A DNA stretch of 64,000 nucleotides, from the NCBI RefSeq assembly GCF_918797505.1, contig NC_092799.1, positions 12,548,295-12,612,294 on the forward strand. Reading direction: 5' to 3'. This stretch comes from Bemisia tabaci. Lineage: Eukaryota > Arthropoda > Insecta > Hemiptera > Aleyrodidae. Each line of letters begins with the position of its first letter. Position 1 is the first letter of the stretch. The position numbers were made by a program, and so were the translations under genes. A model generated the notes under the pieces. The model was not told the origin of the DNA. It saw nothing but the letters and a program-made list of their open reading frames with translations, and made no database searches. Positions 30,616-42,100 of this stretch are shown here, piece after piece.

Positions 30616-31789
30616 CGAGGGCTGTCCCAAAAGAAACCGGACTTCTGTCATAGAAGGCGAACCGAGCGTCGTAATGAAGTTTTCTTGGGCTTGTTTGAAA
30701 GCTGATAAGCTACTGAAGATGCTTGTTTTTACAGAATGCAAACATTGGTCTTGGTAAGGAAACTACACGCTTTGGAATAAAGGAAAGTCAAACTCGAGTT
30801 GCGATTTTTGTCTTTATTTCAAGAAAAATTTAGATACAACTTTAAAAAACCCAGGTTTTAAGTTAAAAACTTCGTTGCAATCTTATTCAAATGCTTAAAA
30901 ATAAGGAAATCAACATTTTAAGCAGCTTACCAAGTCATCACCTATCCCCTTCAAAATACTCGCCAGCTTTGTCGATGCATTTTTGCCACCGTTTCTTCAA
31001 TTGGGAGAAACACTGTTGGAAATCCTTGGGTTTGAATGATCGCAATTCCTTCAAGGTGTTCTCTTGAATTTCCGGAATGGTTTGAAAACGTCGACCTTTC
31101 AAGGTAGATTTAAGTCGTGAAGAAAAAATCACACGGAGCCAGGTCAGGTGAATAGAGGGGATGAGGGAGGACACTCATGGCATTCTTTGCACAAAATTCG
31201 CGAATTTGGAGGGATGCTTGGGCAGGTGCGTTATCGTAATGCAGAAACCAGGAATTCTCTCTCCAAAGCTCGGGCCTTTTTCTGCGGACATATTCGCGTA
31301 ATCGTCTCAGAACACCATTGTAATATTCTCGGTTGACGGTTTCACCTTGAAGGAATTGCGATCATTCAAACCTGCGGATTTTCAACAGTGTTTCTCCCGA
31401 TTGAAGAAACGGTGGCAAAAATGCATCGACAAAGCTGGCGAATATTTTGAAGGGGATAGGTGATGACTTGGTAAGCTGCTTAAAATGTTGATTTCCTTAT
31501 TTTTAAGCACTTGAATAAGAGAGCAACGAAGTTTTTAACTTAAAACCTGGTTTTTTTTTTTTAAGTTGTATCTAAATTTTTCTTGAAATAAAGACAAAAA
31601 TCCAAACTCGCGTTTGACTTTCCTTTATTCCAAAGCGTGTAGTTTCCTTACCAAGACCAATGTTTGCATTCTGTAAAAACAAGCATCTTCAGTAGCTTAT
31701 CAGCTGTCAAACAAGCCCAAGAAAACTTCATTACGACGCTCTGTTCGCCTTCTATGACAAAAGTCCGGTTTCTTTTGGGACAGCCCTCG
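30616..31789. mobile_element. Palindromic mariner (DD34D) derivative
   Basis: Ends CGAGGGCTGTCCCAAAAG and its reverse complement lie directly inside TA dinucleotides (30614-30615 and 31790-31791), the mariner target-site duplication. Arms of about 447 bases (30616-31062 and 31343-31789) are near-identical reverse complements. Each arm encodes the transposase C-terminus (FQQCFSQLKKRWQKCIDKAG). The 280-base centre reads on the minus strand as the catalytic region: YDNAPA and YSPDLAPCDF with 34 residues between the two Asp. The N-terminal half, including the DNA-binding domain, is absent, and the frame shifts just after the last Asp. A dead, rearranged copy that could only move if an intact transposase acted in trans. 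Confidence 0.88.
30950..31342 (-). pseudogene. Broken mariner transposase fragment
   Basis: Minus-strand reading from the centre into the left arm gives the C-terminal half of a mariner transposase: EYYNGVLRRLRE, YDNAPA, YSPDLAPCDFF, then after a frameshift SRLKSTLKGRRF and the end YFEGDR. The last two catalytic Asp are present, the first is missing with the N-terminus, and the frame breaks after CDFF. Non-functional. Confidence 0.82.
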
Positions 31790-31939
31790 TAGAGGACTAT
31801 GATGGTGAAACCTAAATTTTCCAATGATATTTTATCAGCATAGTAAACTCAACCACGACTTCAATCATAAATAATTCCATTTAGCGAAATCAAGCTGAAA
31901 GGCACAAGTAAGGGTTCATGAAAGTTGAAGTCATAGCTC

Positions 31940-32385
31940 AACATTATAGGGTAGGTTCAAGTAACTTTTAACGTGTTTTAGACTTTTTTTCTTACCGTAG
32001 ACCCTGAAAAACCACTTAAATTCAAGGAAAATAAAGCCTTAAATGTTCATACCCATTTTTAAATGTCAGAACTCACTAGACCACATTATATTCATGATAA
32101 ATTTGAAGAATATCGCTGTGAAAAGTTGAGTTTTCCGTAGATTTAGCACTTTCCGTATGGTCTTTAAGGTAATGACAAAAAGTGCTAAATTGAAGGAGAA
32201 CTCAACTTTTGACAGCGATATTCTTTAAATTCATCATGAATATAATGTGGTCAAGTGAGTTCCGACAGTTAAAAAATGGTTTAAAAATTAAAAACTTTTA
32301 GTTCGATGAATTGAAGTTGTCCCTTAGGGTCCATTAGCGCTAAGGAAAAAAATTCTAAAACTTGTTTGAACCAACCCTATAATAT
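31940..32385. mobile_element. Fold-back MITE-like element, ~446 bp
   Basis: The outer ends ATTATAGGGTAGGTTCAAGT and the matching ACTTGTTTGAACCAACCCTATAAT form terminal inverted repeats. The whole interior is an imperfect palindrome centred near 32165. A single-arm relative is present at 30190. It splits diverged monomers of the tandem array, so it inserted into that array. Confidence 0.75.
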
Positions 32386-32459
32386 TCTCCCACAGGATTC
32401 ACTTTCAGACAGTAATAATTAATCAACATAAACATCAACCATTACTGATAAATCATCAA

Positions 32460-33608
32460 AGATCCTATTGGGCGAAATTCAGCCAAAAAGCACCAGTTTG
32501 GAGTCTTGACATTTTGGCCACCATTGGTTGCTTATTTACGCTATTAAACTGTGACTCGATGATAAAGAATGCCATAGGGCGACATTCAGCCGAAAGGCAC
32601 CTGTGTGGGTTCTTTACATTATGGTCACAGTTGATTGCTAAAAGCTACCAAACCATGGCTAAATGATCAGAAATTCCATTTGGCGACACATGTTAACACT
32701 CTTTGAACATCTGAGGTATGAGTTCTGGAAATTTTGGCTATACTTGGTTGCTAAACGCTACTTAACAGTAAATGTTCAACAGTGACTTGATGATAAAGAA
32801 TGCCATAGGGCGACATTCCGCCGAAAGGCACCTGTGTGGGTTCTTTACATTATGGTCACAGTTGATTGCTAAAAGCTACCAAACCATGGCTAAATGATCA
32901 GAAATTCCATTTGGCGACACATGTTAACACTCTTTGAACATCTGAGGTATGAGTTCTGGAAATTTTGGCTATACTTGGTTGCTAAACGCTACTTAACAGT
33001 AAATGTTCAACAGTGACTTGATGATAAAGAATGCCATAGGGCGACATTCCGCCGAAAGGCACCTGTGTGGGTTCTTTACATTATAGTCACAGTTGATTGC
33101 TAAAAGCTACCAAACCATGGCTAAATGATCAGAAATTCCATTTGGCGACACATGTTAACACTCTTTGAACATCTGAGGTATGAGTTCTGGAAATTTTGGC
33201 TATACTTGGTTGCTAAACGCTACTTAACAGTAAATGTTCAACAGTGACTTGATGATAAAGAATGCCATAGGGCGACATTCCGCCGAAAGGCACCTGTGTG
33301 GGTTCTTTACATTATGGTCACAGTTGATTGCTAAACGCTACCAAACCATAGCTAAATGATCAGAAATTCCATTTGGCGACACAAGTTAACACTCTTTGAA
33401 CATCTGAGGTATGAGTTCTGAAAATTTTGGCTATACTTGGTTGCTGAACGCTATTAAACAGCGAATGTTCAACGGTGACTTGATGATAAAGAATGCCATA
33501 GGGCGACATTCCGCCGAAAGGCACCTGTGTGGGTTCTTTACATTATGGTCACAGTTGATTGCTAAACGCTACCAAACCATGGCTAAATGATCAGAAATTC
33601 CATTTGGC
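32460..33608. repeat. 231-bp tandem array with dimeric (higher-order) structure
   Basis: GTGACTTGATGATAAAGAAT starts at 32551 (one mismatch), 32782, 33013, 33244 and 33475, exactly 231 bases apart each time. Within each 231-base unit two related ~115-base monomers can be aligned (CCATAGGGCGACATTCCGCC versus CCATTTGGCGACACATGTT, then TTGATTGCTAAAAGCTAC versus TTGGTTGCTAAACGCTAC). Diverged single monomers occur upstream at about 31840 and 32460. The last unit is cut at 33608 by a fold-back element. Confidence 0.92.
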
Positions 33609-34127
33609 ATAATGGAGATGTTGCATGTGTGAGGAATTTGCGATTTGACTGTTGAATCTTGTGTAAAAAGTCACGAGAAACACGATGGTGCCACTGGTTT
33701 TCTCTGAAATCATCTCCCAAGCTCAAAAAAAGCACTCAAGTTGAGGCCAAAATGGAGGGAATATCCCACCCTACCCTGAGAGTCAAAGCCTAGATCAAGA
33801 CCTATTCTCCATGCAAATATAGGGAGCTAATACTTTGACAGGGCTACCAATTTATCTGGGGACTCCAAAACTGAATACACGGCAACCCTGCTAATGTATT
33901 TGCTCCCTATCTTTGCATGGAGAGTTTGTTTTCATGTAGACGTGGACTCTCAGGGTAGGGTGGGATATCCCCTCCATTTTGGCCTCAACTTGAGAGGTTT
34001 TTTTGAGCATGGAAGATGATTTCAGAGAAAACCAGTGGCACCATTGTGTTCCTCGCGAACTTTTATACAAGAATCAACAGTCAAATTGCAAATTCCTCGC
34101 ACATGTAACATCTCCATTGGGCCAAAA
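33604..34127. mobile_element. Fold-back element with ~225-bp arms
   Basis: The left arm (about 33604-33830) and right arm (about 33897-34127) are reverse complements: AATGGAGATG / CATCTCCATT at the ends, GGGTAGGGTGGGATATTCCC-type sequence in the middle, CTCCATGCAAA / TTTGCATGGAG inside. The unique loop is about 66 bases. It interrupts the last 231-bp unit. Plus-strand and minus-strand ORFs at 34003-34271 are by-products. Confidence 0.8.
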
Positions 34128-34280
34128 TGCACCGATATCAATACCTCATATGTTACTGGGTTCCTCGAAAATTCTCCTCTTGGACTTAGCCTAAAAGTGT
34201 GGACACTTTTTAGCCTCCGGCGAAACCTAGAGTCTATACGGCTTCGCCGCACGACTAAAAACCAACTTTAATCCAATGCT

Positions 34281-34574
34281 TGCAGCCTGATTGTTGAAAT
34301 TTTTTGTTTGTCGGGACGACATAGATGACATTGGTTAAAAGGCGGAGCGTGATGGGTCAGTTTTGTCTTATCGCTGCTTTGTAGTGCCTTTGTCAAGTGG
34401 AATGGACGACATACTGTCGTAAACTTAAGAGGTACCGATAGCTTGTCGTAAGTTCAACCCGACATAGGCATGACAAAGCAGCAATAAGACATAGCTGACC
34501 AATCACGCTCCACCTTTTAACCTATGTCATCTATGTCGTCCCGACAAACAAAAAATTTCAACTATCAGGCTGCA
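34281..34574. mobile_element. MITE-like palindrome, 294 bp
   Basis: The terminal TGCAGCCTGATTGTTGAAAT at 34281 pairs with ATTTCAACTATCAGGCTGCA ending at 34574. The shared arms continue through TTTTTTGTTTGTCGGGACGACATAGATGAC and its complement for well over 50 bases, giving an almost complete hairpin. Confidence 0.82.
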
Positions 34575-35154
34575 GGATAGATTGAGACTGTGTATTATAC
34601 CTTTAGAATAAACTATAGTAGATATCAAAAATGAAAATGACATGGGCTCCCCAAATTAAAAACACCTTCTTCAATGGAAAGAAAAAAATAATAATAATCA
34701 TTAGATGAGGGACACTTTTAAATGTGATGATTTTACTTGGAGAGCGTCAACAGAAACTCCGTTCTAAAATAAATTCAAAAGTCACAAAAATGGTTCAAGC
34801 TGCAGAAGGAAATGTTTATCAATGGGATTAGATTCAAAATGTAATCATTTAGCTTGTATGTTTAAAATCTGAATTGTAATTCAACAGTACTAACTTTCTG
34901 TCCTTCAGTTGGAGCACATTTAGTAGAAGAGAACTATCGCAATTACAGTGTTTTCAAAATTTTGCAACTATTATTTTCTTTAAAAATTACTAAGTATATT
35001 CACAGTGATACGATTCACATAATTATTTTCAAAACTAAAAATTTCATTAGACAATTTAAAATTAACAATTTTTTGGCTGAGGTAAAGACTATTTGCTTTT
35101 GACAGAAATTTTTAAGATAAAAATAGAGATGCACAAACAACAACATTGTAACGT

Positions 35155-35215
35155 GGCACCACCCAGCTGAGAGAACACAAAAAATTAAAGCATGAGATGG
35201 ATACATAGTTGTTTC
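35155..35215. repeat. Duplicate of the exon 35675-35821 splice-acceptor region
   Basis: CCCAGCTGAGAGAACAC followed by AAAAATTAAA and CATGAGATGGA occurs here and at 35816-35865, where it forms the real acceptor. The first four codons after the copy (LGGA) match the real exon, then the reading closes. A partial duplication spanning an intron-exon boundary. Confidence 0.8.
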
Positions 35216-35324
35216 TGTGACAAGAATGTATCCATCCTCTTACAAAAACAACAAAACACTGATCATGACACTGCAATCGCACTGATTCTCTTCAGCAAAA
35301 TACTATCCAATTACAGAGTTGCCC

Positions 35325-35590
35325 TAATTACTTCATTTCCAAATTCTTTGACTTTTCCCTAACTATTTTTGCTTTTCCCTGATTCCAAAATTGTCGGATT
35401 CCCTGACTTTTCCTGAAAATCGAATAAAACTTTCACTTTGAATTTTTTTCTTTTGAATTACACTCACTTCTGCTAAATGCGAACACATTAAAATCGCTGA
35501 CTTTTTGTGAAAATTCCCAGACTTTTTACGGTCGCTGCCAATTTCCTGACTTCCCTGATTTTTCAGACCGCAGGCAACCCTGCAATTACT
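35325..35590. repeat. Dispersed repeat, copy 2
   Basis: The same ordered pyrimidine-rich phrases as at 1020-1360, with TTTTCCCTGATTCC, GGATTCCCTGACTTTTCCTG and a CAGACCGCAGGCAACCCTG end. Confidence 0.55.
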
Positions 35591-35674
35591 TATGATACCA
35601 ATTTTCTATTCACAGAAAAAGGTTGTGGCAAAGAATATAATCAAAATTTAAGAGCACGAAATTTAGGTACTTAC

Positions 35675-35821
35675 AGAGAACAGCTGTTGCTTGCTCCTGG
35701 CCTGTGCCAATTCTTTCAATTCAAATTTCTCTTCTAGGAGCTTCACTTTTTCTTCCTTCCATTTCATAATTGAGTTGTAGAGTGCATCGAAATGCTGCCA
35801 TGAGTCCAGGGCACCTCCCAG
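35675..35821 (-). CDS. Msp300: Spectrin-rod exon (49 aa)
   Basis: Acceptor TTCTCTCAG and donor TCT|GTAAGT bound 49 codons in phase 0: LGGALDSWQHFDALYNSIMK followed by a Lys/Glu-rich helix. The Trp in the first helix is typical of spectrin repeats. Its acceptor region is duplicated 650 bases downstream on the minus strand. Confidence 0.85.
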
Positions 35822-36290
35822 CTGAGAGAACACCAAAAATTAAATCATGAGATGGACAGTTGACTAGGACTTATCCATCCTTCTTGAAAAAACAAATTTG
35901 CCCATCGGCTCGAAGCTAACATACTCAGCTCTGTTGGAGAACAAATGTATGGGGGATACAAAATCAATGCTCCTAATAGTGTCAAGACCTGCCACAATAG
36001 GAGTAGAGTTAAGTTCACCTGTTGCTATGGCAACTCTTTTGTTAAGAACTGTCAACACTTCAAGAGCTCAACAGGTAATTCCACCCCTTAGAAACTTGAT
36101 ATAAGACATTGAATGATGGAATGTCACTTTTTGATGAGCCACTTTCTTGTTCCTTAAACTTTTTGGATTATTGTTTTTTTTTTCCTCTTTCAGCAGTTCC
36201 CAACAAATCTGGAAAAATCTTCATTATTACGGTGATAAAATGATGCAACTAATCTTTTTTTTTTTTTAATGGATAACATAAAAAACTTAC

Positions 36291-36470
36291 CAGCTGTTTT
36301 TTGCCGTCAATTTTACTCTTCAATCGATCAAAATCTTCAGTTCTCTGCTTCAAAGTGGAGAGGATGAGTTCTTTCTTATCCTCTTCACGAATATTCTTCA
36401 CAAGAGTTTCACCATTCTTTTTTGCATTTGACAGTTTATCACTCATAGTTAAAACTTGAGGAGAGATCTC
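36291..36470 (-). CDS. Msp300: Spectrin-rod exon (60 aa)
   Basis: Acceptor TTCTGAATACAG and donor CTG|GTAAGT bound 60 codons in phase 0 (start EISPQVLTMSDKLSNAKKNG), all helical and charged. Confidence 0.84.
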
Positions 36471-37244
36471 CTGTATTCAGAAAAGTAATTATGCCATTAA
36501 AATTTTAGATTACACGTATCTGAGGAACATAATAAAAGGTCTGTTGGCATATTAGCAGAAAAAGTTTCTTTCAAGACCAGTCTGAAAGATCAGAAAGGAT
36601 TACTAACTACTTTAGAGCAAAAAAAAAACATTTGCTGGCATGCCATTCATGAGGACTGGTTAAAAATGCTGTCACTGGCTTGGTACTTAATGGGTAACTG
36701 GAGAACACATGAATTAAAGCAGTGCACTGCATATTTGCTCTTGGAAAATTCACAAGGAATATTGTAAGATAAGGAGTCTAGAAATCAACTAATAAACAAG
36801 ATGTTCGTGTTTACGATTAACATTGGTTCAATGGCAAAAATGCAAAAGACGTCTTTTGAACGGAATGAAATCATTCTGCCATGAAATATTTCTATGTGAT
36901 CTGTGTTAAAAATACTTGTAAATATCTTGTTCAGAATTGAATGTCTGATCTTTCTGTTGTGTGAATCGCTTGGCATGCAATATTTTGAAGAGAAAACAGA
37001 CAATTTTTTTTCTAGTTCAGATCTTGTCTATTGGCCTATTGCCAGGTTGTTCAATAATCCACATAAAGGTAAAAACCAGTGCAATGTTGGCTGACAAACA
37101 AAACATCAAACTTTCGGAGGGGAAAAAAAGAGAGGGAGGTCTGATAAATTAATTGAATAAATGATGCATCTGAATTCAGACCATTTCTGTTGAAGTGGAG
37201 ACCTAGGAAATGAAGTAAAGAAAACAAATTGAATTATTACAAAC
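36471..37244 (-). other. Intron, no features
   Basis: AT-rich intron; overlapping short ORFs on both strands look like chance. No repeat recognised. Confidence 0.6.
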
Positions 37245-37439
37245 CTTGATATACTCATCGAGTTTGAGGGGTTCGACGGATGTGTCATCAATTTTGAGCT
37301 CTACATCAGATATCCAATTTTGAATATCTTTGATGTCTGTTTCATAATCTGATCGGACAGTTCTGGCCCTCTTTTGCTCATTTCTCTTCTCTTCCATCTT
37401 ACTGGCAAGATTCTCGGACAGTAATTCCAAGGATGTTAG
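37245..37439 (-). CDS. Msp300: Spectrin-rod exon (65 aa)
   Basis: Acceptor ATTTATATAG and donor AAG|GTTTGT bound 65 codons in phase 0. It contains DYETDIKDIQNWISDVELKI, the Trp-centred helix of a spectrin repeat. Confidence 0.85.
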
Positions 37440-38207
37440 CTATATAAATAATGAAAAAAGCACACATTAAATAGCATCCTAAGTGTGCTCAAAATCAAGG
37501 GTAGGTTCCTGGTTTGTTAGATTTTTTTTACAATGTCCAACCATTCCTCAAGAAAAAGGATACAAATTTTTGGTTCTCACAGATTTGTCATAGAAATTCT
37601 ATCATCTATTTATAATATAAAGTACAATATTATAAACATAACCAGGGGTTAGGTTGAACTCTGAAAGCAACTGATTAAAATTTTCTAAGACAAAATAGGT
37701 GATGCGATGCTGCTCTGCAGTCAAGGTGAGGCATACAATATGAGAGCCCCGGAAATCCATGCTGACACTTCCGCACCTTCTACAATTGCATATTTTCTAT
37801 AGAACAACAACTTGAAATCGTATCGACTCAGAAACTTTACTCCAGTTTTTGTTCTGTGCTTCTATTAAACTTCTTGCATTTACAAGTAGTAGAATATTTG
37901 GGTGTACTGTTTATTTTCGATTTCAACTTTTCTTCTCCGAAATAAACTGTTTCAGCAAGCTATTGAAACATACCAAGCAATGGTATCTACGGGTTCTAAT
38001 ACCAAAGGCTTCAGAAATAATACTTAAAGTTATTTTCCTGACTGGAGAAAATGAGAGTAGTTCTGGCATGAAGTACAGTTCAAATGAGTCATAACAAGAA
38101 AAAACGGGCAGAGATTAACAACAGCAAAAGATAAAAAATGATTATTGGAAGATTAGGCTATTAAGGGAAAAACCACCTAAAAAAAGAATTAAAAATCCAT
38201 CGCTTAC
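37440..38207 (-). other. Intron, no features
   Basis: AT-rich intron between exons 38208-38321 and 37245-37439. The plus-strand ORF at 37849-38094 has no domain or splice context. Confidence 0.6.
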
Positions 38208-38321
38208 CTCTTGAGCTAAATCCGTTGGTAGAAGTTGCTCAGAATTTTCGTAAGATTCCCTTGTGTTTGAACTTAGAGTGACAACTTGTTGAATGAGATT
38301 AGATACGGCTGACTCTAGTTC
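38208..38321 (-). CDS. Msp300: Spectrin-rod exon (38 aa)
   Basis: Acceptor TTTTTTGTTCAG and donor GAG|GTAAGC bound 38 codons in phase 0, starting ELESAVSNLIQQVVTLSSNT. Confidence 0.83.
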
Positions 38322-38928
38322 CTGAACAAAAAATGATAGAGTTTAGGAGATCATTCACGAGAAGAAAAATGCTGTCAAAATAAGTTTCTTCCTGCTCTTT
38401 TACTAGAAACAGCTTTTGAACACAAACACAGGAAATGAAGTAATTGAAAAATTATTGGAATTGACTCAGTAAATGTCTTCGACTTTTTTACTTTTTCTTC
38501 TGCTCTTACTTTTGTCAAACATATAATGAAACCAAAATTACCGATATATTTATTTTTGACCATTTTTAGGCTACTGTCACACTCATATTCCTGACAGTAT
38601 TCTCTGACAGTGCACGCATGCACACTGACTGTCCATTTTGCCTGCAAATGTTAACCCTCTATGGCATTGCATTACGAATTATTGGAGGAGATATGACAAA
38701 ATGATCTAATCTTCAAAAATACATGCGTTTAAATGGGAAATGCCACCAGATGACATCACTAGGTGCTGCATTTTCTTATTTTTAAATCTATTTTTGAACT
38801 GTTTCCCATTGCAGAAAAAATTATAAAAAATACTGAAAAATCAGCTCTTTAAGCACTCTCAGTTGAAGCAATTAAAATTTGCATGCAAATTCTCCATTCC
38901 TAGTAACAAACAGTATGCAAGTACTTAC

Positions 38929-39103
38929 AAGGACATCTGTTTCTGCCTTTGACTGATCTTCACCAAATACATAGAGGTTTTCAACTTGAGATTCTAATGC
39001 TGAGATGCTTTCTTTCAGAGACTGGATTTCTTTTTGGACGCCTTCGATTTTATCAGCTGCTTCAGAGACTTTATGGAGTTTGCTCTTCACTTGTTCAGCC
39101 AAT
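38929..39103 (-). CDS. Msp300: Spectrin-rod exon (58 aa plus split codon)
   Basis: Acceptor TTTTGTTGACAG, entering in phase 2, and donor CTT|GTAAGT. The phase matches the donor of the 3.9-kb exon (TT|A gives Leu). Contains LAEQVKSKLHKVSEAADKIE and QSLKESISALESQVENLYVF. The frame stays open upstream to 39240, but an acceptor at 39227 would put the join out of frame. Confidence 0.82.
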
Positions 39104-42100
39104 CTGTCAACAAAATATTCAGACAGTGGTTGAAAATAGGGCAAAATAATATCTAGAGTAAAGCATTCAATGACCTCGCATTTGAGACTTTCAATAAAGT
39201 CATTACAAGCCTGAGAAAATGGAATATGATTAAAGAACAAAAATTTAAATTTTTAACACTGATGCATTTCTGGATCCAACTCATTATCGAGCATATCTGG
39301 CACTAATGATTGGTTTGAGTCTGCAACTAGTAAAACTTCCACCGTGACAAGAAATTCCTGGAATTTCCTTCTTATTTGGAGTCAATAGCTTTACCTACTC
39401 TTTAAAAATCAAATTTCAGAGAGAATTTCAGGAGAATATACCTGATGTATACATTATGTTTGCTTGATGCGTAGAGTAGGTACACTGAAGTACTAACCTA
39501 GCCGTTGCTTTAGGGAAGAAATGAATAATTTGACTTTAAGGTAACAAAGAATTTAATGATTTACTAAAAATTAGTCTGAATAAGAGGTCTTAGGGTGCTG
39601 CATATCATTTTAAAGAGTGAGCCAAACCCAACTTAGCCCCCCCTCACCCCCCCCCCAAATATTAATTAAAACATCCATGAGTCCCTTTGGCAGGAAAAGA
39701 AAAAGAAGAGAAAGGGGGAAAAAGAAGAAGAAATTATACTTGGATATGAAGAAGGTATTCTGCAAGGCCTTGAACAAAAAAATAAGTCTTCATGGACCTA
39801 TTATATTATTCTCACAAAGAAGCATTGCTAATGCTTTATTTATTTGCTCATCAAATTGAAATAAAAGCAGTATGAGTTATTTGAAAAATGGAGAGAGATA
39901 TTTTGGAGGAAAAGAGGTGGAATGGGAGTTACAGGGTAATTGTGAATTCTAAAGATAGATAAGCTGGCTAGGCCTTCAGATTGAATTTGGCAAATTCTCA
40001 AACATGTTGATCGGAGGTCAACACAGCTTTTCTTTTTTTTCATCAGCATCACGACTACAATACTGCTTTCCCAATTCCTTCTATTTATGAAATTTATGAG
40101 ATTTAAATTATTCCTTAGATAAGAAAGAAAAAACATTCCGTCCAGAAAAGAAAAAGAAAGATAAAAAAAGAGGCATTGTAGCTATTAGGAAGGTTATCAG
40201 AGTCATAAATGTATAATTTACTTAAGATGGGTTAGGACTTTTTCTACAAAAATCTCACTATGCCATCCTGGAAAGATTTTTAGCAAATAAATAAACAAAT
40301 AAATATTACGTTAAACAATTGTAGCGACTAAGTTTCGCGAGCCAAAAAAATACAATTATGAATTCCCTAAAAAAAAGATGAGAAAGTACACATGAATGAA
40401 AATTAAACGGTTACCTATATTCTTTAGGGTAAAAATCACTTTCTTTACTTTGAAAGTTCTTTCTTTACTTTGTAGACTTTTGAACTCATCAATTCCTTCC
40501 TGATACACAAGACATTGTAATTCTGGGAGAATTCATAGATTCACAGGTTATTCGACATTTTTCAGAAACACTTAATGGATATGTTAGTTATGATATTTGT
40601 TTCTTTAAAAATTTGATTCAGATGACAAATAATACCTGTACTTAGGGCTAAAAATGGATCATGTGAAGGCAAATATTTAAGGAATGGGCCAGTAGAGAAG
40701 ATTTGAACTAGAATACAATGTCACTTGTTTTTTCTTCAAAATCTAACACAGAAAACAATTCACACAACAAAAAGTTTGGAATAAACTCCTAAATGAGATG
40801 TTGACGAGTATTTTTCACACAGATCAAATGGAAGTTGGATCAGACAAATGATGCCATTGGTATTTTAGGCATTTAACAAGTGTGAGTTGAAAACACTGAG
40901 GTATATCTTGCTATGGAGCTGATTTCCAGGCCTCTCGTTGAGTGATCCGTTCGTTTCCTGAACTTCTGAAGAGAAAGTATATTATGTAGTGCTTCAATTT
41001 ATACCTGGTCTAGAGGCCTGCTGAAATGAATATCTAAAAAAAGACCGGTTTTTACAGGAAAATTCTGACCTCTTCAAAAATTTTCAGATGCTGACTGAAA
41101 AGTTTTACTTGTCTCTGTATTTTCAAAGGTCCTCAGGTTGTTCCTTCATTAGAGAGCATTAACGTTTTAAGCATTTTATTCAAATTTTGTCTTGCTGCAT
41201 GGGAATGTCCTCTGCTTGTGAAGCCTATAAAGCAAGTTAGAGGAAACTCCTTCCAGAAAATTCAATTTTCCCAAAAAAGGAAAATAATACTCTGAAGAAA
41301 CTCAAGGCAGAAGTGAGAGAAACTATAAAGTGTCAGTCAATTTTCATCCTCCAATTACAAGAATGAGTTACTTTAGAGCTGCATACTTTGGAAAAAGTAA
41401 TATGTCTTGCTTAAATGAAATTGAGGATGGTACCCTTTTTCAAGTTCCCTCACTAACAAGTCAGCGACATCATCTTACGGGTTGTAATGAAAAACTTGGT
41501 AGGTACTTAGAAATAAAAAATATGGTTGACACTGCCTCCATTTCTACAATTGTCTACCTGTGAAGATGGGAAATTTAAAGAGTGCGTTTGGAGATTATAA
41601 CATCTTCAAAAATGTTTACACTCAGAGTGGTACATCAATGACTGAGGAGATATTGAGTAAATGATTATCCGGGGTAGGCGAAGGATAGTCGAGTGAAATC
41701 TCAGAGAGAAAATTAATAGTCTTAATAATGAGGGAACATTGCTTGAACATTTGCATTTTAAAATGCAATAGGTAGAATCTGGGACTGTGGTAATTCACCA
41801 GAACTGATTAGATACAAGTTGGACGGTCACTCCAACAACAGTTTTCGACATTACTTAAGTTCATAGCAAACCAAAGGAAAGTCAGCTATTTGAAAAGGAG
41901 AAACAGATCTTCAGTATTTCAATGCTCTCATCCAAATTGATCATCAAAGTCTCACTGACACATTGTGAAACAGTTGCCATCTTTTCAACCATCAATATTG
42001 TCTTCTTGCAAGATTTAGCTGAAGGATGTTATTATTGAATTCCGAAGTTAGAACCAAAAGTTTAGTGAAAGTCCTGCCATAAGGGAAGTTTAGATAACTT

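Larger units (their letters stand above)
26915..35674 (-). other. 8.8-kb intron packed with transposon-derived sequence
   Basis: No phase-compatible exon was found here. The interval contains a GC-rich hairpin near 27281-27307, a GC-richer tract near 28200-28420, fold-back elements, a palindromic mariner derivative, the 231-bp tandem array, and the second copy of the dispersed pyrimidine-rich repeat. Short ORFs in it are explained by these elements. Confidence 0.7.

Noticed and set aside
32460..33608. CRISPR-like array
   Set aside because: The repeats are contiguous 231-base units without unique spacers, in a eukaryotic intron: a satellite-type tandem repeat.
34003..34271. Overlapping ORFs on both strands
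   Set aside because: They lie in the right arm and flank of a fold-back element; mirrored ORFs are expected from the palindrome.
39104..39240. Upstream extension of exon 38929-39103 to an acceptor at 39227
   Set aside because: The frame is open, but joining to the phase-2 donor at 47894 would then shift into a frame with a stop. The acceptor at 39104-39105 restores phase.
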